From contig NZ_JBEPMX010000002.1 of assembly GCF_040545925.1 (NCBI RefSeq), forward strand, positions 62,001-126,000: 64,000 nucleotides of DNA. The letters are read 5' to 3'. Source of the DNA: Alkalibacillus flavidus. GTDB lineage: Bacteria > Bacillota > Bacilli > Bacillales > Alkalibacillaceae. Positions 47,717 to 56,286 of the stretch are shown here, one piece after another (positions within the stretch are counted from its first letter, which is position 1; each line of letters starts with the position of its first letter). The position numbers and the translations under genes are program-made. The notes under the pieces are model-generated. The model searched no databases. It was not told where the DNA came from and was given only the letters and a program-made list of their open reading frames with translations.

Positions 47717-48460
47717 TTATCGGTCCAATATAACAGGTACAGGATCTAATGATTGATGGCGATTTTCTAAAGCGAAGTAGAGTTTTGCCGTTTGAATAGC
47801 TGAATCAGGTCTGATCGTACCTAAATCATTGGACGGGTCGACGAATTGATAGTGAAATACATCAATTTCTGATAAATGGCCATAAATTGATTGTCGTCCG
47901 TCTTCGTGTTGAATGATGACTGTCTTACCTGTGTCCGGTTTAGTTCCTGCAAACAGAACTGTGCCACGTTCTACAGGATGAACGGTTTGCTCTTTCATTA
48001 TATCAATCAAAACATGATCGTCATTCGATGTCACACGATTTTCTTGAATACCACTCGCAAGAACGGCTTGATCAGGTTCTGTCGGCTCATTGACAGGCGC
48101 ATCAAACCCTGATGAAACAAACATCGTTGCGATATGAGCATCATACCAAGCTTGTACTGTCGCAAATGGGAGATCTTCGGTTAACAACCCATTCACACGA
48201 TTATCTACTTCTTTCATCCAAGATGCTGACGATTGATTGATGATGAGTACCATAGCGAATAATCCGAGCGCTACGACCGCTTTTTTTAATAAGGGGGTGA
48301 TCACATCTGATGTTTTTGACGGTTCAGATTGAGGTATCGATGAAAAGCCGTGTGATTCTTCTCGCGTCGGAAGAATAGTCGTATTGTGTTTAACGTTTCG
48401 ACGTTGCATTGAGCGACGTTTCGCAATGTTTTGGCGAATATTTTGTAGACGTCTATCCAT
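47717..48460 (-). CDS. spoIVFA: SpoIVFA regulator of SpoIVFB (LytM-like domain)
   Basis: 247 residues. Basic cytosolic N-terminus (RRLQNIRQNIAKRRSMQRR), one membrane segment at about 85-103, and a forespore-intermembrane C-terminal LytM/M23-like domain (about 165-235: RGTVLFAGTKPDTGKTVIIQHEDG in two strands, YGHLSEIDV). The zinc ligands of active M23 enzymes are not all present, as in B. subtilis SpoIVFA, which is a regulator inhibiting SpoIVFB until signalled. ATG at 48460 with AAAGGA. Confidence 0.9.
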   Translation of the reverse strand: MDRRLQNIRQNIAKRRSMQRRNVKHNTTILPTREESHGFSSIPQSEPSKTSDVITPLLKKAVVALGLFAMVLIINQSSASWMKEVDNRVNGLLTEDLPFATVQAWYDAHIATMFVSSGFDAPVNEPTEPDQAVLASGIQENRVTSNDDHVLIDIMKEQTVHPVERGTVLFAGTKPDTGKTVIIQHEDGRQSIYGHLSEIDVFHYQFVDPSNDLGTIRPDSAIQTAKLYFALENRHQSLDPVPVILDR

Positions 48461-48526
48461 AAGTCACCATTCCTTTTTCCGTTTGTACTAGCCTATTTCG
48501 ATGAATGATGATTTATGATTTGTCGT

Positions 48527-48573
48527 CAATAAAACAAACCTCAATTGCTACGTCATCGTAACAACTGAGGTTT
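48527..48573 (-). terminator. Terminator after minD
   Basis: Imperfect 12-bp stem AAACCTCA(A/G)TTG (48536-48547 with 48562-48573), followed on the minus strand by GTTTTATTG. It separates the mre-min operon from spoIVFA. Confidence 0.8.
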
Positions 48574-48579
48574 TATCGC

Positions 48580-49374
48580 TTACTTCATACCGAGCATTTT
48601 TTTCATTTTCGTTAGAAAGCCTTTTTCTTCTTCAAATAACATTAACGGAACCGACTCGCCGAGAATGCGTCTAGCAATATTACGGTAACCAATCGATGCT
48701 TTCGTATCTGGTTGAAAGGCGACAGGGTTCCCGTGGTGAGAGGCACGAATCACATCTTCGTCATCCATAATCACCCCTAATAGTTCAACAGATAATGTTG
48801 ACACAATATCGTCGACCGCAAGCATATCGCCACTATCCATCATATGTTTACGAATACGGTTAATCACGAGATGAGGTGCTTTTAAATCTTCTTGTTCTAA
48901 CAATCCAATAATTCGATCAGCATCGCGGACGCTAGATTTTTCTGGTGTGGTCACGACGATTGCTTTATCAGCACCTGCTACGGCATTTTTATAGCCTTGT
49001 TCAATACCCGCCGGACAATCGATTAATATATAGTCATAGTCAGGCTTTAATTGGTCGACGAGTGTTTTAATACCTTCGGGTGTCACTTCATTTTTATCAC
49101 TAGATTGAGCTGCTGGTAATAGATGCAAACAATCAAATCGTTTATCTTTCACTAACGCAGCTTGTAACTTACAACGCCCTTCAATCACATCGATAATATC
49201 AAATATGATTCGATTTTCTAAGCCTAGAATGACATCTAAGTTACGTAAACCAATATCCGTATCAATCAAACACACCTTTTTATCTTGTAAAGCTAAAGCT
49301 GTACCGATATTTGCAGTCGTCGTCGTTTTACCGACGCCACCTTTACCCGATGTAATAACGATTGATTCTCCCAT
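48580..49374 (-). CDS. minD: Septum site-determining ATPase MinD
   Basis: 264 residues. Deviant Walker A SGKGGVGKTTTTANIG (7-22), CLIDTDIGLRNLDVILGLENR, DYILIDCPAGIEQGYKNA and the C-terminal membrane-targeting amphipathic helix KGFLTKMKKMLGMK. Recruits MinC to the membrane to block polar septa. The start at 49374 (MGESIVITSG) follows AAAGGGG; an upstream in-frame extension overlaps minC and lacks a site. One nt between the minC stop and this start. Confidence 0.97.
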   Translation of the reverse strand: MGESIVITSGKGGVGKTTTTANIGTALALQDKKVCLIDTDIGLRNLDVILGLENRIIFDIIDVIEGRCKLQAALVKDKRFDCLHLLPAAQSSDKNEVTPEGIKTLVDQLKPDYDYILIDCPAGIEQGYKNAVAGADKAIVVTTPEKSSVRDADRIIGLLEQEDLKAPHLVINRIRKHMMDSGDMLAVDDIVSTLSVELLGVIMDDEDVIRASHHGNPVAFQPDTKASIGYRNIARRILGESVPLMLFEEEKGFLTKMKKMLGMK

Positions 49375-49375
49375 T

Positions 49376-50047
49376 TTAAAGTCCCCTTTCCGCAATATCC
49401 GTTAAATGTGGACGGATTTTTTGAAGGTTATGTAAGTCGTCAAGCTCGATTTGTTCGGATTGATTATTAATAAACGCAAATTCTCTATGCGAACCTTCCA
49501 TTTCATAATCAGGTGCTCGACTTAACTGATCGGCAATTCGAATTTGACTCGGGTTCATATATGAAGCGGCAACAACTTCGTGGATACCATCAGGATAACC
49601 AGCATGCGCAATACCTCTAAGTTGCCCTAAAATGAACACACTGCCTGTCGCACTAACGGTTGCTCCAGGATTCACATCTCCAATAATAAACGCATCACCG
49701 ATGACATGCAAAACTTGACCTGACCGAATCGTTTTCACATGTGGTTTTAACGTCGTATGATCATACCATGATTGCGCTTCTTCCTTCGTGATCACATTAG
49801 ATTCAATCGATTTCACATCGATTAAACTCATATCATTTAGTACTTCACGTATGCGTTGTTGTTGCCACGGTTCCAAGTAACGATTTTGCGTGTGCACTGT
49901 TACAGCCGTTCGGTGATGAAGAGAATCTGATTGTAATTGTTCTTTTAATGTATTTAACAATTGATCAAATGAGCACTGATCGTCTAAATAGACAATAATA
50001 CCGTCACTCGTCCCTTTCATTGTAAGATATAGATTCGATTCTGTCAT
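49376..50047 (-). CDS. minC: Septum site-determining protein MinC
   Basis: 223 residues. N-terminal FtsZ-inhibiting domain (1-100, LYLTMKGTSDGIIVYLDD) and the C-terminal beta-helix MinD-binding domain (about 105-210: HVIGDAFIIGDVNPGATVSATG split, VFILGQLRGIAHAGYPDG). The start at 50047 (MTESNLYL) is preferred; a GTG at 50059 is only 2 nt from AAAGGG. Twenty-two nt after mreD. Confidence 0.96.
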   Translation of the reverse strand: MTESNLYLTMKGTSDGIIVYLDDQCSFDQLLNTLKEQLQSDSLHHRTAVTVHTQNRYLEPWQQQRIREVLNDMSLIDVKSIESNVITKEEAQSWYDHTTLKPHVKTIRSGQVLHVIGDAFIIGDVNPGATVSATGSVFILGQLRGIAHAGYPDGIHEVVAASYMNPSQIRIADQLSRAPDYEMEGSHREFAFINNQSEQIELDDLHNLQKIRPHLTDIAERGL

Positions 50048-50069
50048 AAGTCGAGACACCCTTTAATCA

Positions 50070-50594
50070 TTATTTATTCTCGAGTTCGTATTTCCATTTA
50101 GTTAATATCGGTTTCAACCATGGGTATAACATAAACAAACCGATGACATTCACGACAAGCGTCGGCACAAGGCGAATCATGAGATAGTTTTGAAAACCGA
50201 GTGATATTTGTCCTACTAAAAAGTATACGCCATACAGGACGATATCAGCTAAACTAACACCGAGTAAGACAAATAGCAAAACAACGAAAATATTTTTATG
50301 CAACACACGCTTTAATAAATGAATAAGGTATAGTGCCAAACCATATGCTAATAAATAGACACCTAATATTGAGGTATAAGCTAAATCGGTTAAAAAAGCG
50401 AATGCTAAACCATTTATCAACCCGACATAACTATGTTCGCGGTCATAAAACGTCATAATAATAATCGAAAATACCAACGTCCAATGCGGTATGTATAAAT
50501 AACTTTCTAAAAACGTTTGAGGAATGACTTCAGTTAAAACACTTTGAAAGACAAACACTAAAAAGATAGCAAGCGGGAGTAAAAATACTTTCAT
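50070..50594 (-). CDS. mreD: Rod shape-determining protein MreD
   Basis: 174 residues, about five to six membrane helices (near 3-22, 34-50, 60-78, 82-100, 108-128, 143-162), with the family pattern TFYDREHSYVGLINGLAFAFLTDL broken at the loop. Part of the elongasome with MreB/MreC/RodA. The start ATG at 50594 shares bases with the mreC TGA stop; GGAGG lies 8 nt upstream, inside mreC. Confidence 0.92.
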   Translation of the reverse strand: MKVFLLPLAIFLVFVFQSVLTEVIPQTFLESYLYIPHWTLVFSIIIMTFYDREHSYVGLINGLAFAFLTDLAYTSILGVYLLAYGLALYLIHLLKRVLHKNIFVVLLFVLLGVSLADIVLYGVYFLVGQISLGFQNYLMIRLVPTLVVNVIGLFMLYPWLKPILTKWKYELENK

Positions 50595-51457
50595 CACTCT
50601 TCCTCCTCGCTTGTCTCAACAGTTTGCAATTGTCGGTCAACTACTTTGACCTGATTAATATCATCTAAATCCGCAGCCGGCTTCACATAAGCAACATTCG
50701 TCAGTCCATAATCATCTAATTCGATGGAACTGATCTCTCCGATTAATATTCCCTTTGGAAAAACACCACCCAATCCAGATGTGACGACAGCTTGCCCTTC
50801 TTCAATCTCACTTTCGTTTGATAAATCCCGGAATATGAGTTGATCAGATTCACTGTGATAACCTTCAATCAGCCCAAAAATCGACTCATCACCATCGACA
50901 ATAGCAGACACTTGGTGTTCAGAACCAAAGCCACTTAATAACTGCACAGTCGATGTTAACTGCGACGCATCAACAACTTTACCGATCATCCCTTCAGCCG
51001 ATTGTACTGCCATATTGGCTTCAACACCATGTTGTGTCCCTTTATTAATCGTGACTTGTTGAAACCACCGCTCAGAACTTCTTGCAACAACCGTTGCATT
51101 TAACGTTTCATAATCACTTAATGTGGTATCGACATCAGCCAACGCTCTTAACTCTTCATTTTCTTTTTCTAATTCATTGACTTCATAGGCTAATGATTTA
51201 TAATCTTGTAACTCTCGTTTCAACACTTCATTTTGGTCATAAACTTGTCGAATATTTTTTACAGAATCAACGAAGTCATTGACCGCTGAAATCGGTGTGT
51301 GTAGAACACTTTGAAAGAAACCAACTGTATCCATTGCGAATTGTGCTGGTAGACTTGATGAATCATCTGTACGTAATGAATACCCGATTAAACTAACAAT
51401 GAGTATTATGCTTAATAAAAATACGACTAATTTTCTCTTTCTAAAAAACGATGGCAT
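50594..51457 (-). CDS. mreC: Rod shape-determining protein MreC
   Basis: 287 residues. Short cytosolic end, one membrane helix (about 8-28), coiled coil (about 60-105: NEVLKRELQDYKSLAYEV, ELEKENEELRALADV) and two beta-barrel domains (about 110-270, NATVVARSSERWFQQVTINKG split; VVTSGLGGVFPKGILIGEI). The start at 51457 (MPSFFRKRKL) follows GAAGGTG; a GTG at 51484 overlapping the mreB stop has no site. Scaffolds wall-elongation enzymes outside the membrane. Confidence 0.96.
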   Translation of the reverse strand: MPSFFRKRKLVVFLLSIILIVSLIGYSLRTDDSSSLPAQFAMDTVGFFQSVLHTPISAVNDFVDSVKNIRQVYDQNEVLKRELQDYKSLAYEVNELEKENEELRALADVDTTLSDYETLNATVVARSSERWFQQVTINKGTQHGVEANMAVQSAEGMIGKVVDASQLTSTVQLLSGFGSEHQVSAIVDGDESIFGLIEGYHSESDQLIFRDLSNESEIEEGQAVVTSGLGGVFPKGILIGEISSIELDDYGLTNVAYVKPAADLDDINQVKVVDRQLQTVETSEEEE

Positions 51458-51480
51458 ATCTTTGACACCTTCTCTTAACG

Positions 51481-52512
51481 TCACATATTCATTTCAACGT
51501 CATTTGTTATGTGTTTTAGTTGACTGAATTGGTCGATTGCCCCCATCGTACCTCGAACGACACAGTACAACGGGTCTTCTGCTAAAATGACGGGTATCGC
51601 TGTCATTTCCCTAACAACAGAAGATAGCCCACTTAACAACGCACCGCCACCCGTTAATACGATGCCTCGTTCCATTATATCAGCCGATAATTCAGGCGGT
51701 GATGCTTCTAATGTATCCATAATTGCATCGGCAATTGATTGGACGGTATCTTGTAATGCCGTGACCATGTCGTGATTGGACACGCTTACGGTTTCTGGCA
51801 ATCCCGTCACAATATCACGATCTCTTACATCCATTTTATCACGGTTGTCATCATATTTTGCAGAGCCTAATTTAATTTTTAATAATTCAGCCGTAGCAGA
51901 CCCTATTGCTAAACTATATTGTTTTCGAATATAAGATTGAATTTGGTCATCCATATAATCTCCGGCAATCCGAATCGAACGGCTTGTAACTAAGCCACCT
52001 AAAGAAACAATGGCTACCTCAGTCGTTCCTCCGCCAATATCTACAATCATATTACCAGTCGGCTCCCAAACAGGCAAACCAGCACCTAATGCTGCCGCAA
52101 GTGGCTCAGTGATAACGAAGACGTCTTTCGCACCAGCTTGTTTGCCAGCATCCCAGACAGCACGTTTCTCCACTTTTGTAACCCCAGAAGGAACACAAAT
52201 CATGACACTCGGTTTTTTTGTCCAAAACCCTTTAGCATCAACGCGATTCAAAAAATACTGTATCATGGTTGATGTCGTTTCAAAATCTGCTATAACACCT
52301 TCTTGCATCGGACGGATAACGTCAATATTTCCGGATGAACGGCCAATCATCTGCTTCGCCTCATAACCAACAGCTATAATATCACCTGTTTGATGATGTT
52401 GAGCCACAACAGTCGGTTCATTTAATACGATACCTTTGCCTTTAATCGCTACAAGCGTATTAGCCGTCCCTAAATCAATCGCTACATCGCGGTTGAAAAA
52501 CGATGATTTCAA
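51481..52512 (-). CDS. mreB: Rod shape-determining actin homologue MreB
   Basis: 343 residues with the actin fold: phosphate 1 DVAIDLGTANTLVAIKGKG, connect 1, phosphate 2 MIVDIGGGTTEVAIVSLGG, adenosine motif GIVLTGGGALLSGL. Forms membrane-bound filaments that orient wall synthesis. TTG start at 52512 with AGAGG at 9 nt. Heads the mreB-mreC-mreD-minC-minD operon, the order found in B. subtilis. Confidence 0.98.
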   Translation of the reverse strand: MKSSFFNRDVAIDLGTANTLVAIKGKGIVLNEPTVVAQHHQTGDIIAVGYEAKQMIGRSSGNIDVIRPMQEGVIADFETTSTMIQYFLNRVDAKGFWTKKPSVMICVPSGVTKVEKRAVWDAGKQAGAKDVFVITEPLAAALGAGLPVWEPTGNMIVDIGGGTTEVAIVSLGGLVTSRSIRIAGDYMDDQIQSYIRKQYSLAIGSATAELLKIKLGSAKYDDNRDKMDVRDRDIVTGLPETVSVSNHDMVTALQDTVQSIADAIMDTLEASPPELSADIMERGIVLTGGGALLSGLSSVVREMTAIPVILAEDPLYCVVRGTMGAIDQFSQLKHITNDVEMNM

Positions 52513-52579
52513 TCGTGATCGCCTCTTTTCTATGATAAGTCATACTACAAGGTACGTTCACTTATCATGAAACATGAAT

Positions 52580-52617
52580 AAGCACCACAAACTCATCAAC
52601 AGGAAACTGTGGTGCTT
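52580..52617. terminator. Hairpin between radC and mreB
   Basis: Stem AAGCACCACA/TGTGGTGCTT (10 bp, loop of about 18) at 52580-52617. T runs on the minus strand are short (TTATTCATG), slightly better on plus. It probably reduces readthrough from radC into mreB. Confidence 0.6.
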
Positions 52618-52719
52618 TTCATGACAGTACTTATATTATAAGGTAAAAGCAAATAAATGGATAGGCTAAGCGGTCTTAAATTTCATATGAAATAGGACCT
52701 ATTTTTAAGGGGCGTCAAA

Positions 52720-53409
52720 TTACAGATATCCTTTCTCTTTCATCGACGTGAATTTTTCATCACCTATCACTAAATGGTCGAGTAAATCAATGCCGATTAC
52801 TTTCCCAGATTCATATAATCGACGTGTGACTTGGATATCTTCATTTGATGGAGAAGGATCACCAGAAGGATGGTTATGAGCACAAATGATTGAGGCGGCT
52901 GAACGTTTAATCGCTTCTTTAAACACTTCGCGTGGGTGAACGATGGAGGAGTTGAGGCTGCCAATAAATATCGTTTGCCTGTGTATGATTTGGTTTTTAG
53001 TATTCAGATAAAGCGCTACGAAATGTTCTTGTTGTAACCCTCTGAAATCTTCCATTAAAAAATTCGCCCCATCTTCTGGGCTTTTAACGACGTATTGATC
53101 TCGGTTTTTGTACGTATGAATGCGCTTGCCCAACTCTAAAGCAGCCATTAACTGAACCGCTTTAGCCGTACCAATTCCTGAAATCATCGTCAATTCATTA
53201 ATTGATGCATCACGTAATAACGCAATGCCTTCAAAATGTTTCAACACATTGGTCGCGAGTGATAGAGACGAATGGCCTTTCGTTCCGCTTCCAATTAAGA
53301 TGGCGATAAGCTCTTGGTTCGACAAATATTGTGGCCCAACTTCCATCAAACGTTCACGTGGCCTTTCACTAGCTGGGACATCTCTAATTAAAATCGATTG
53401 GTTATTCAC
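52720..53409 (-). CDS. radC: RadC family JAB/MPN-domain protein
   Basis: 229 residues. N-terminal helix-hairpin-helix (SNQELIAILIGSGTKGHS, MISGIGTAKAVQL) and the JAMM zinc site: Glu in HFVALYLNTKNQ upstream, then ICAHNHPSGDPSPSNEDI near 173-190. The old DNA-repair assignment is doubtful; the true substrate is unknown. The start is GTG at 53409 (MNNQSILIRD) with AAAGGGG at 8 nt; an ATG at 53427 has no site. In B. subtilis maf lies between radC and spoIIB; it is absent here. Confidence 0.93.
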   Translation of the reverse strand: MNNQSILIRDVPASERPRERLMEVGPQYLSNQELIAILIGSGTKGHSSLSLATNVLKHFEGIALLRDASINELTMISGIGTAKAVQLMAALELGKRIHTYKNRDQYVVKSPEDGANFLMEDFRGLQQEHFVALYLNTKNQIIHRQTIFIGSLNSSIVHPREVFKEAIKRSAASIICAHNHPSGDPSPSNEDIQVTRRLYESGKVIGIDLLDHLVIGDEKFTSMKEKGYL

Positions 53410-53539
53410 ATCGTGAACCCCTTTCATTTTGAAGTTATCTATATTGTAGTGAATGCCTCTTAAAAAAACAAAAAGGGATAATCGTATTATCTCTATAAGC
53501 CACCGGGATTAACGCTTCATTTTTTGTCATAATCATTGA

Positions 53540-53562
53540 AAAAAAGAATGATAATCATTTTT
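53540..53562 (-). terminator. A/T-rich hairpin after the spoIIB-like gene
   Basis: Palindrome AATGATTATCATT (53547-53559) flanked by A and T runs, ending in CTTTTTTTC on the minus strand directly after the stop. Best read as a weak terminator. Confidence 0.5.
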
Positions 53563-53563
53563 T

Positions 53564-54376
53564 TTATGAAATTGAATCATACAGTAAATGCAATGTTAAT
53601 AATAATGTGGCACGATGCATGCTAGTGTCCCTATCTCCATCATCAGACATCGTCACAATATTAATAGCTTGGTTTAAAAGTTTATCGTCTGACATTGACG
53701 TCGGGTAATTACCTAGCCACGTCGTGACGTCTTCCTCCCACTGTTCTGACAATGTGTCTGGCTCTAATAAACTCAATCCTTCTTCTAACCAAGACAAAGC
53801 AGCATGATCGGACGATATTTGGCTATCATCGAAAGTCCATGATGTCACATAATACCCTTCATTTTCAGTCAAGCCAACATTATTTAACCCATCTATAATC
53901 TCTTGCTTCGATTGTGACGGATGAATTAAACTCGCTAACACATAATAGTTACCATCACGCTCAGTCACGATAGATGGTATCATGTCGCGCGACCGTTTAA
54001 GCGAGTTTGCATTCTCTTCTGTTGAAAACACGCCTAATTGAACCACATCATACACACCACCCGAATATGTCGTTGACGTATCAGTAGAAGCTGGCTCAGA
54101 TTGATCTAGTTCATCTGATTCATCATTGGACGCCACAGGTGCGGTCGCTTCATCTGATGTTGGCGGTGTTGTCATATCAAAGTAATATAAAATGCCAATG
54201 CCAAAAACAGCGCCTAACACGAGAGCTAGTAAAGCTGATTTTATAATAGACCATTTTTTTAAGTTGTATTTCGTAGACTTCGATGTTCGTGGTGTCATAA
54301 CAGGTTCATATTGATGTTTTGATTGCTGGTTATCGTGTTGATGAATTGCTACTTTGATTTTTTTCCGTTCTTCCAT
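53564..54376 (-). CDS. spoIIB: SpoIIB-like SPOR-domain protein
   Basis: 270 residues. Basic cytosolic tail, membrane segment at about 44-66, Ser/Asp/Thr-rich linker (about 70-105), a SPOR-type domain (about 108-180: YDVVQLGVFSTEENANSLKRS, ERDGNYYVLASLI) that should bind denuded septal glycan, and a C-terminal helical part. B. subtilis SpoIIB (332 residues) speeds septal peptidoglycan removal during engulfment; identity is inferred from architecture and its place between folC and radC. The start at 54376 follows GAAGGTGG. Confidence 0.75.
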   Translation of the reverse strand: MEERKKIKVAIHQHDNQQSKHQYEPVMTPRTSKSTKYNLKKWSIIKSALLALVLGAVFGIGILYYFDMTTPPTSDEATAPVASNDESDELDQSEPASTDTSTTYSGGVYDVVQLGVFSTEENANSLKRSRDMIPSIVTERDGNYYVLASLIHPSQSKQEIIDGLNNVGLTENEGYYVTSWTFDDSQISSDHAALSWLEEGLSLLEPDTLSEQWEEDVTTWLGNYPTSMSDDKLLNQAINIVTMSDDGDRDTSMHRATLLLTLHLLYDSIS

Positions 54377-54486
54377 ATCGCAACCACCTTCGCTCATGTT
54401 AGGACTAGCCTAGCATAACGAACGCAAAAAAAAGCACAAACGATGTCACACACCTTCGCCAATTCACGACATCTTACCTTAATTAA

Positions 54487-54526
54487 ACAAAAAAAGCTAG
54501 AAGAGGAGTAATCCATCTTCTAACTT
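54487..54526 (-). terminator. Rho-independent terminator after the GGDEF gene
   Basis: 11-bp stem AAG(T/C)TAGAAGA (54494-54504 with 54516-54526, one mismatch), loop of 11, followed on the minus strand by TTTTTTTGTTT, 3 nt past the stop. Confidence 0.88.
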
Positions 54527-54528
54527 CT

Positions 54529-56253
54529 TTAAATCGCTTCTTCAGCAGAAGCTACTCGGTTTTTACCATTACGCTTAGCCCCAACATACATCGAACGATC
54601 CGCTTGGCGAATCAACTCATCAGGGGTTTCACAATGATCTGGATAAGTGGCTACACCGATACTTGCTGTCACATAAATTTTAATCGGATCTTGGTGGTCC
54701 AGCATATGATTCGTCACTTTGAATGGTTCTTGCGCAATCTTGGCGCGTAATAATTCGGCCCAATCAACCGCTTCATGATGCTTATACCCTTTAATTAATA
54801 CTGTAAATTCTTCACCACCATATCGAGCGACTAACCCTTGCTCACCGACAAAAGCTTCTATACGTCTTGCTAATTCGATTAACACTTCGTTACCTGCCTC
54901 ATGTCCGTAAGTGTCGTTTAATTCTTTGAACGAGTCTAAATCAAATAAGATAATCGATAATTCTTCATCTAACTCTTTTTCTTGTAGGTCAAACGCATAG
55001 CTTTCTAAGTGCTCAGTGAAATAACGATAATTGTACAGCCCTGTTAAGCGATCACATTGACTTTTGTTCTTCTCGGATTGATAGTGCCTAGCATTTTCAA
55101 TCGCAACAGATAGGAAGTTCCCTAAAATCTCAAGTAACATTAAATGATATTTTTCGTAAGCGTATTTGCGTTTTGACGCAATAACGAGAACGCCCACAAC
55201 TAAGTTTTTCCGCATAATTGGAACACCTATTGCACTATTTACTTCTTCGGGAATTTCGCTATTTTCGATCTTGCCCAATTGGCTACGCTTCACGAGCATT
55301 TTCGGTATTTCTTCTTTATAAATTTGCCCAGCAAAACCTTCTCCGTATTCCAATGAAATATCTTGCAAATGCTGTGTTTCATCGTCACTCACATAACGGA
55401 TCATATTCATCGAACGTGACGAGTTCGTAATATCATAGACATAAATGTACGACATCGGTATTAACGCATGCACCTTTTCCACGAACGTATCAAGGACATC
55501 TTTGACATTCAACTTCTTTGACAATTCATGGCCGATATTGCTCGTATCATGTAAATACTTATTGATTTGTTGCCCTTTATGATATGTCGATATAACCACT
55601 GATAATAGAATGGCTGGAAACCCGACAATAAATATAGCTGATAGACCGATTTCTAAATACAATATATATAAAATAAGGCCGATTGGAAAAATCATCGCCG
55701 TGACGAGACTATCGACGAGTAAAGAACTCGGGATACCCGTGAATTTGTTCCCTTTCACATATATATCAATAAGTGCGAGTAACACTTGGTTCACGACAAT
55801 TGATCCGACAATATAGCCAACTAGAGGTATAATTTGATCTAACGTATTTAACGATAATACGCCATGAGTTCCGCCTAGTGCATAATAGACAACAGCTGCA
55901 AATATGGACGTTAAAAATAACATCGTCGAATTCGTCGCAATCCGGTAAAATTCGGATTTTTTTAGCTTGATTTTGATTAACAACGAAATTAATGCTAACT
56001 GCGTTAAGACTATTTCCGCAAAAAGACCAAAATATAAAAACACCGCAAAACTAACGCCGTTAATAAAGAAAATTGTAATTGACCCGACTTGAATCGGAAA
56101 ATAAGCAACAGCACACATAATGATGGCAAATGCAATAATATCAACCCAATATCCGGTGAAATTGGGTTCAATGGCAAAATATAAGTAGGTCATCGATGTC
56201 GGGAAAATGGATAACCAAATTAGCCAAATGCTAATATTCTTCAATCTAGACAT
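54529..56253 (-). CDS. Membrane-bound GAF-GGDEF diguanylate cyclase
   Basis: 574 residues. N-terminal integral-membrane sensor of about eight helices (1-235), a GAF domain (about 245-395, with VPIMRKNLVVGVLVIASKRK) and a GGDEF domain (about 405-570: CDRLTGLYNYRYFTEHL, FDLDSFKELNDTYGHEAGN, active site VARYGGEEFTVLIKG near 475-489). The GGEEF motif and metal-binding Asp are intact, so c-di-GMP synthesis is expected. The RxxD inhibitory site normally five residues before GGDEF is missing (EQGLVA instead). No EAL or HD-GYP partner is nearby. It takes the place of comC between folC and spoIIB. ATG at 56253 with AAAGGAG. Confidence 0.9.
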   Translation of the reverse strand: MSRLKNISIWLIWLSIFPTSMTYLYFAIEPNFTGYWVDIIAFAIIMCAVAYFPIQVGSITIFFINGVSFAVFLYFGLFAEIVLTQLALISLLIKIKLKKSEFYRIATNSTMLFLTSIFAAVVYYALGGTHGVLSLNTLDQIIPLVGYIVGSIVVNQVLLALIDIYVKGNKFTGIPSSLLVDSLVTAMIFPIGLILYILYLEIGLSAIFIVGFPAILLSVVISTYHKGQQINKYLHDTSNIGHELSKKLNVKDVLDTFVEKVHALIPMSYIYVYDITNSSRSMNMIRYVSDDETQHLQDISLEYGEGFAGQIYKEEIPKMLVKRSQLGKIENSEIPEEVNSAIGVPIMRKNLVVGVLVIASKRKYAYEKYHLMLLEILGNFLSVAIENARHYQSEKNKSQCDRLTGLYNYRYFTEHLESYAFDLQEKELDEELSIILFDLDSFKELNDTYGHEAGNEVLIELARRIEAFVGEQGLVARYGGEEFTVLIKGYKHHEAVDWAELLRAKIAQEPFKVTNHMLDHQDPIKIYVTASIGVATYPDHCETPDELIRQADRSMYVGAKRNGKNRVASAEEAI

Positions 56254-56286
56254 ATACGGGCTCCTTTAGGACAAATTTCATTGGAG

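Noticed and set aside
52010..52366. 118-codon plus-strand ORF opposite mreB
   Set aside because: Composition reflects the reverse complement of mreB and there is no start context; shadow ORF.
52513..52579. Possible promoter directly upstream of mreB
   Set aside because: Only poor -10/-35 matches (for example TATCAT with GTGAAC) could be found; not listed as a feature.
53547..53559. Fur-box-like palindrome AATGATAATCATT near the radC/spoIIB junction
   Set aside because: It directly follows the spoIIB-like stop, is flanked by A and T runs on the transcribed strand and is better explained as a terminator; no iron gene is nearby.
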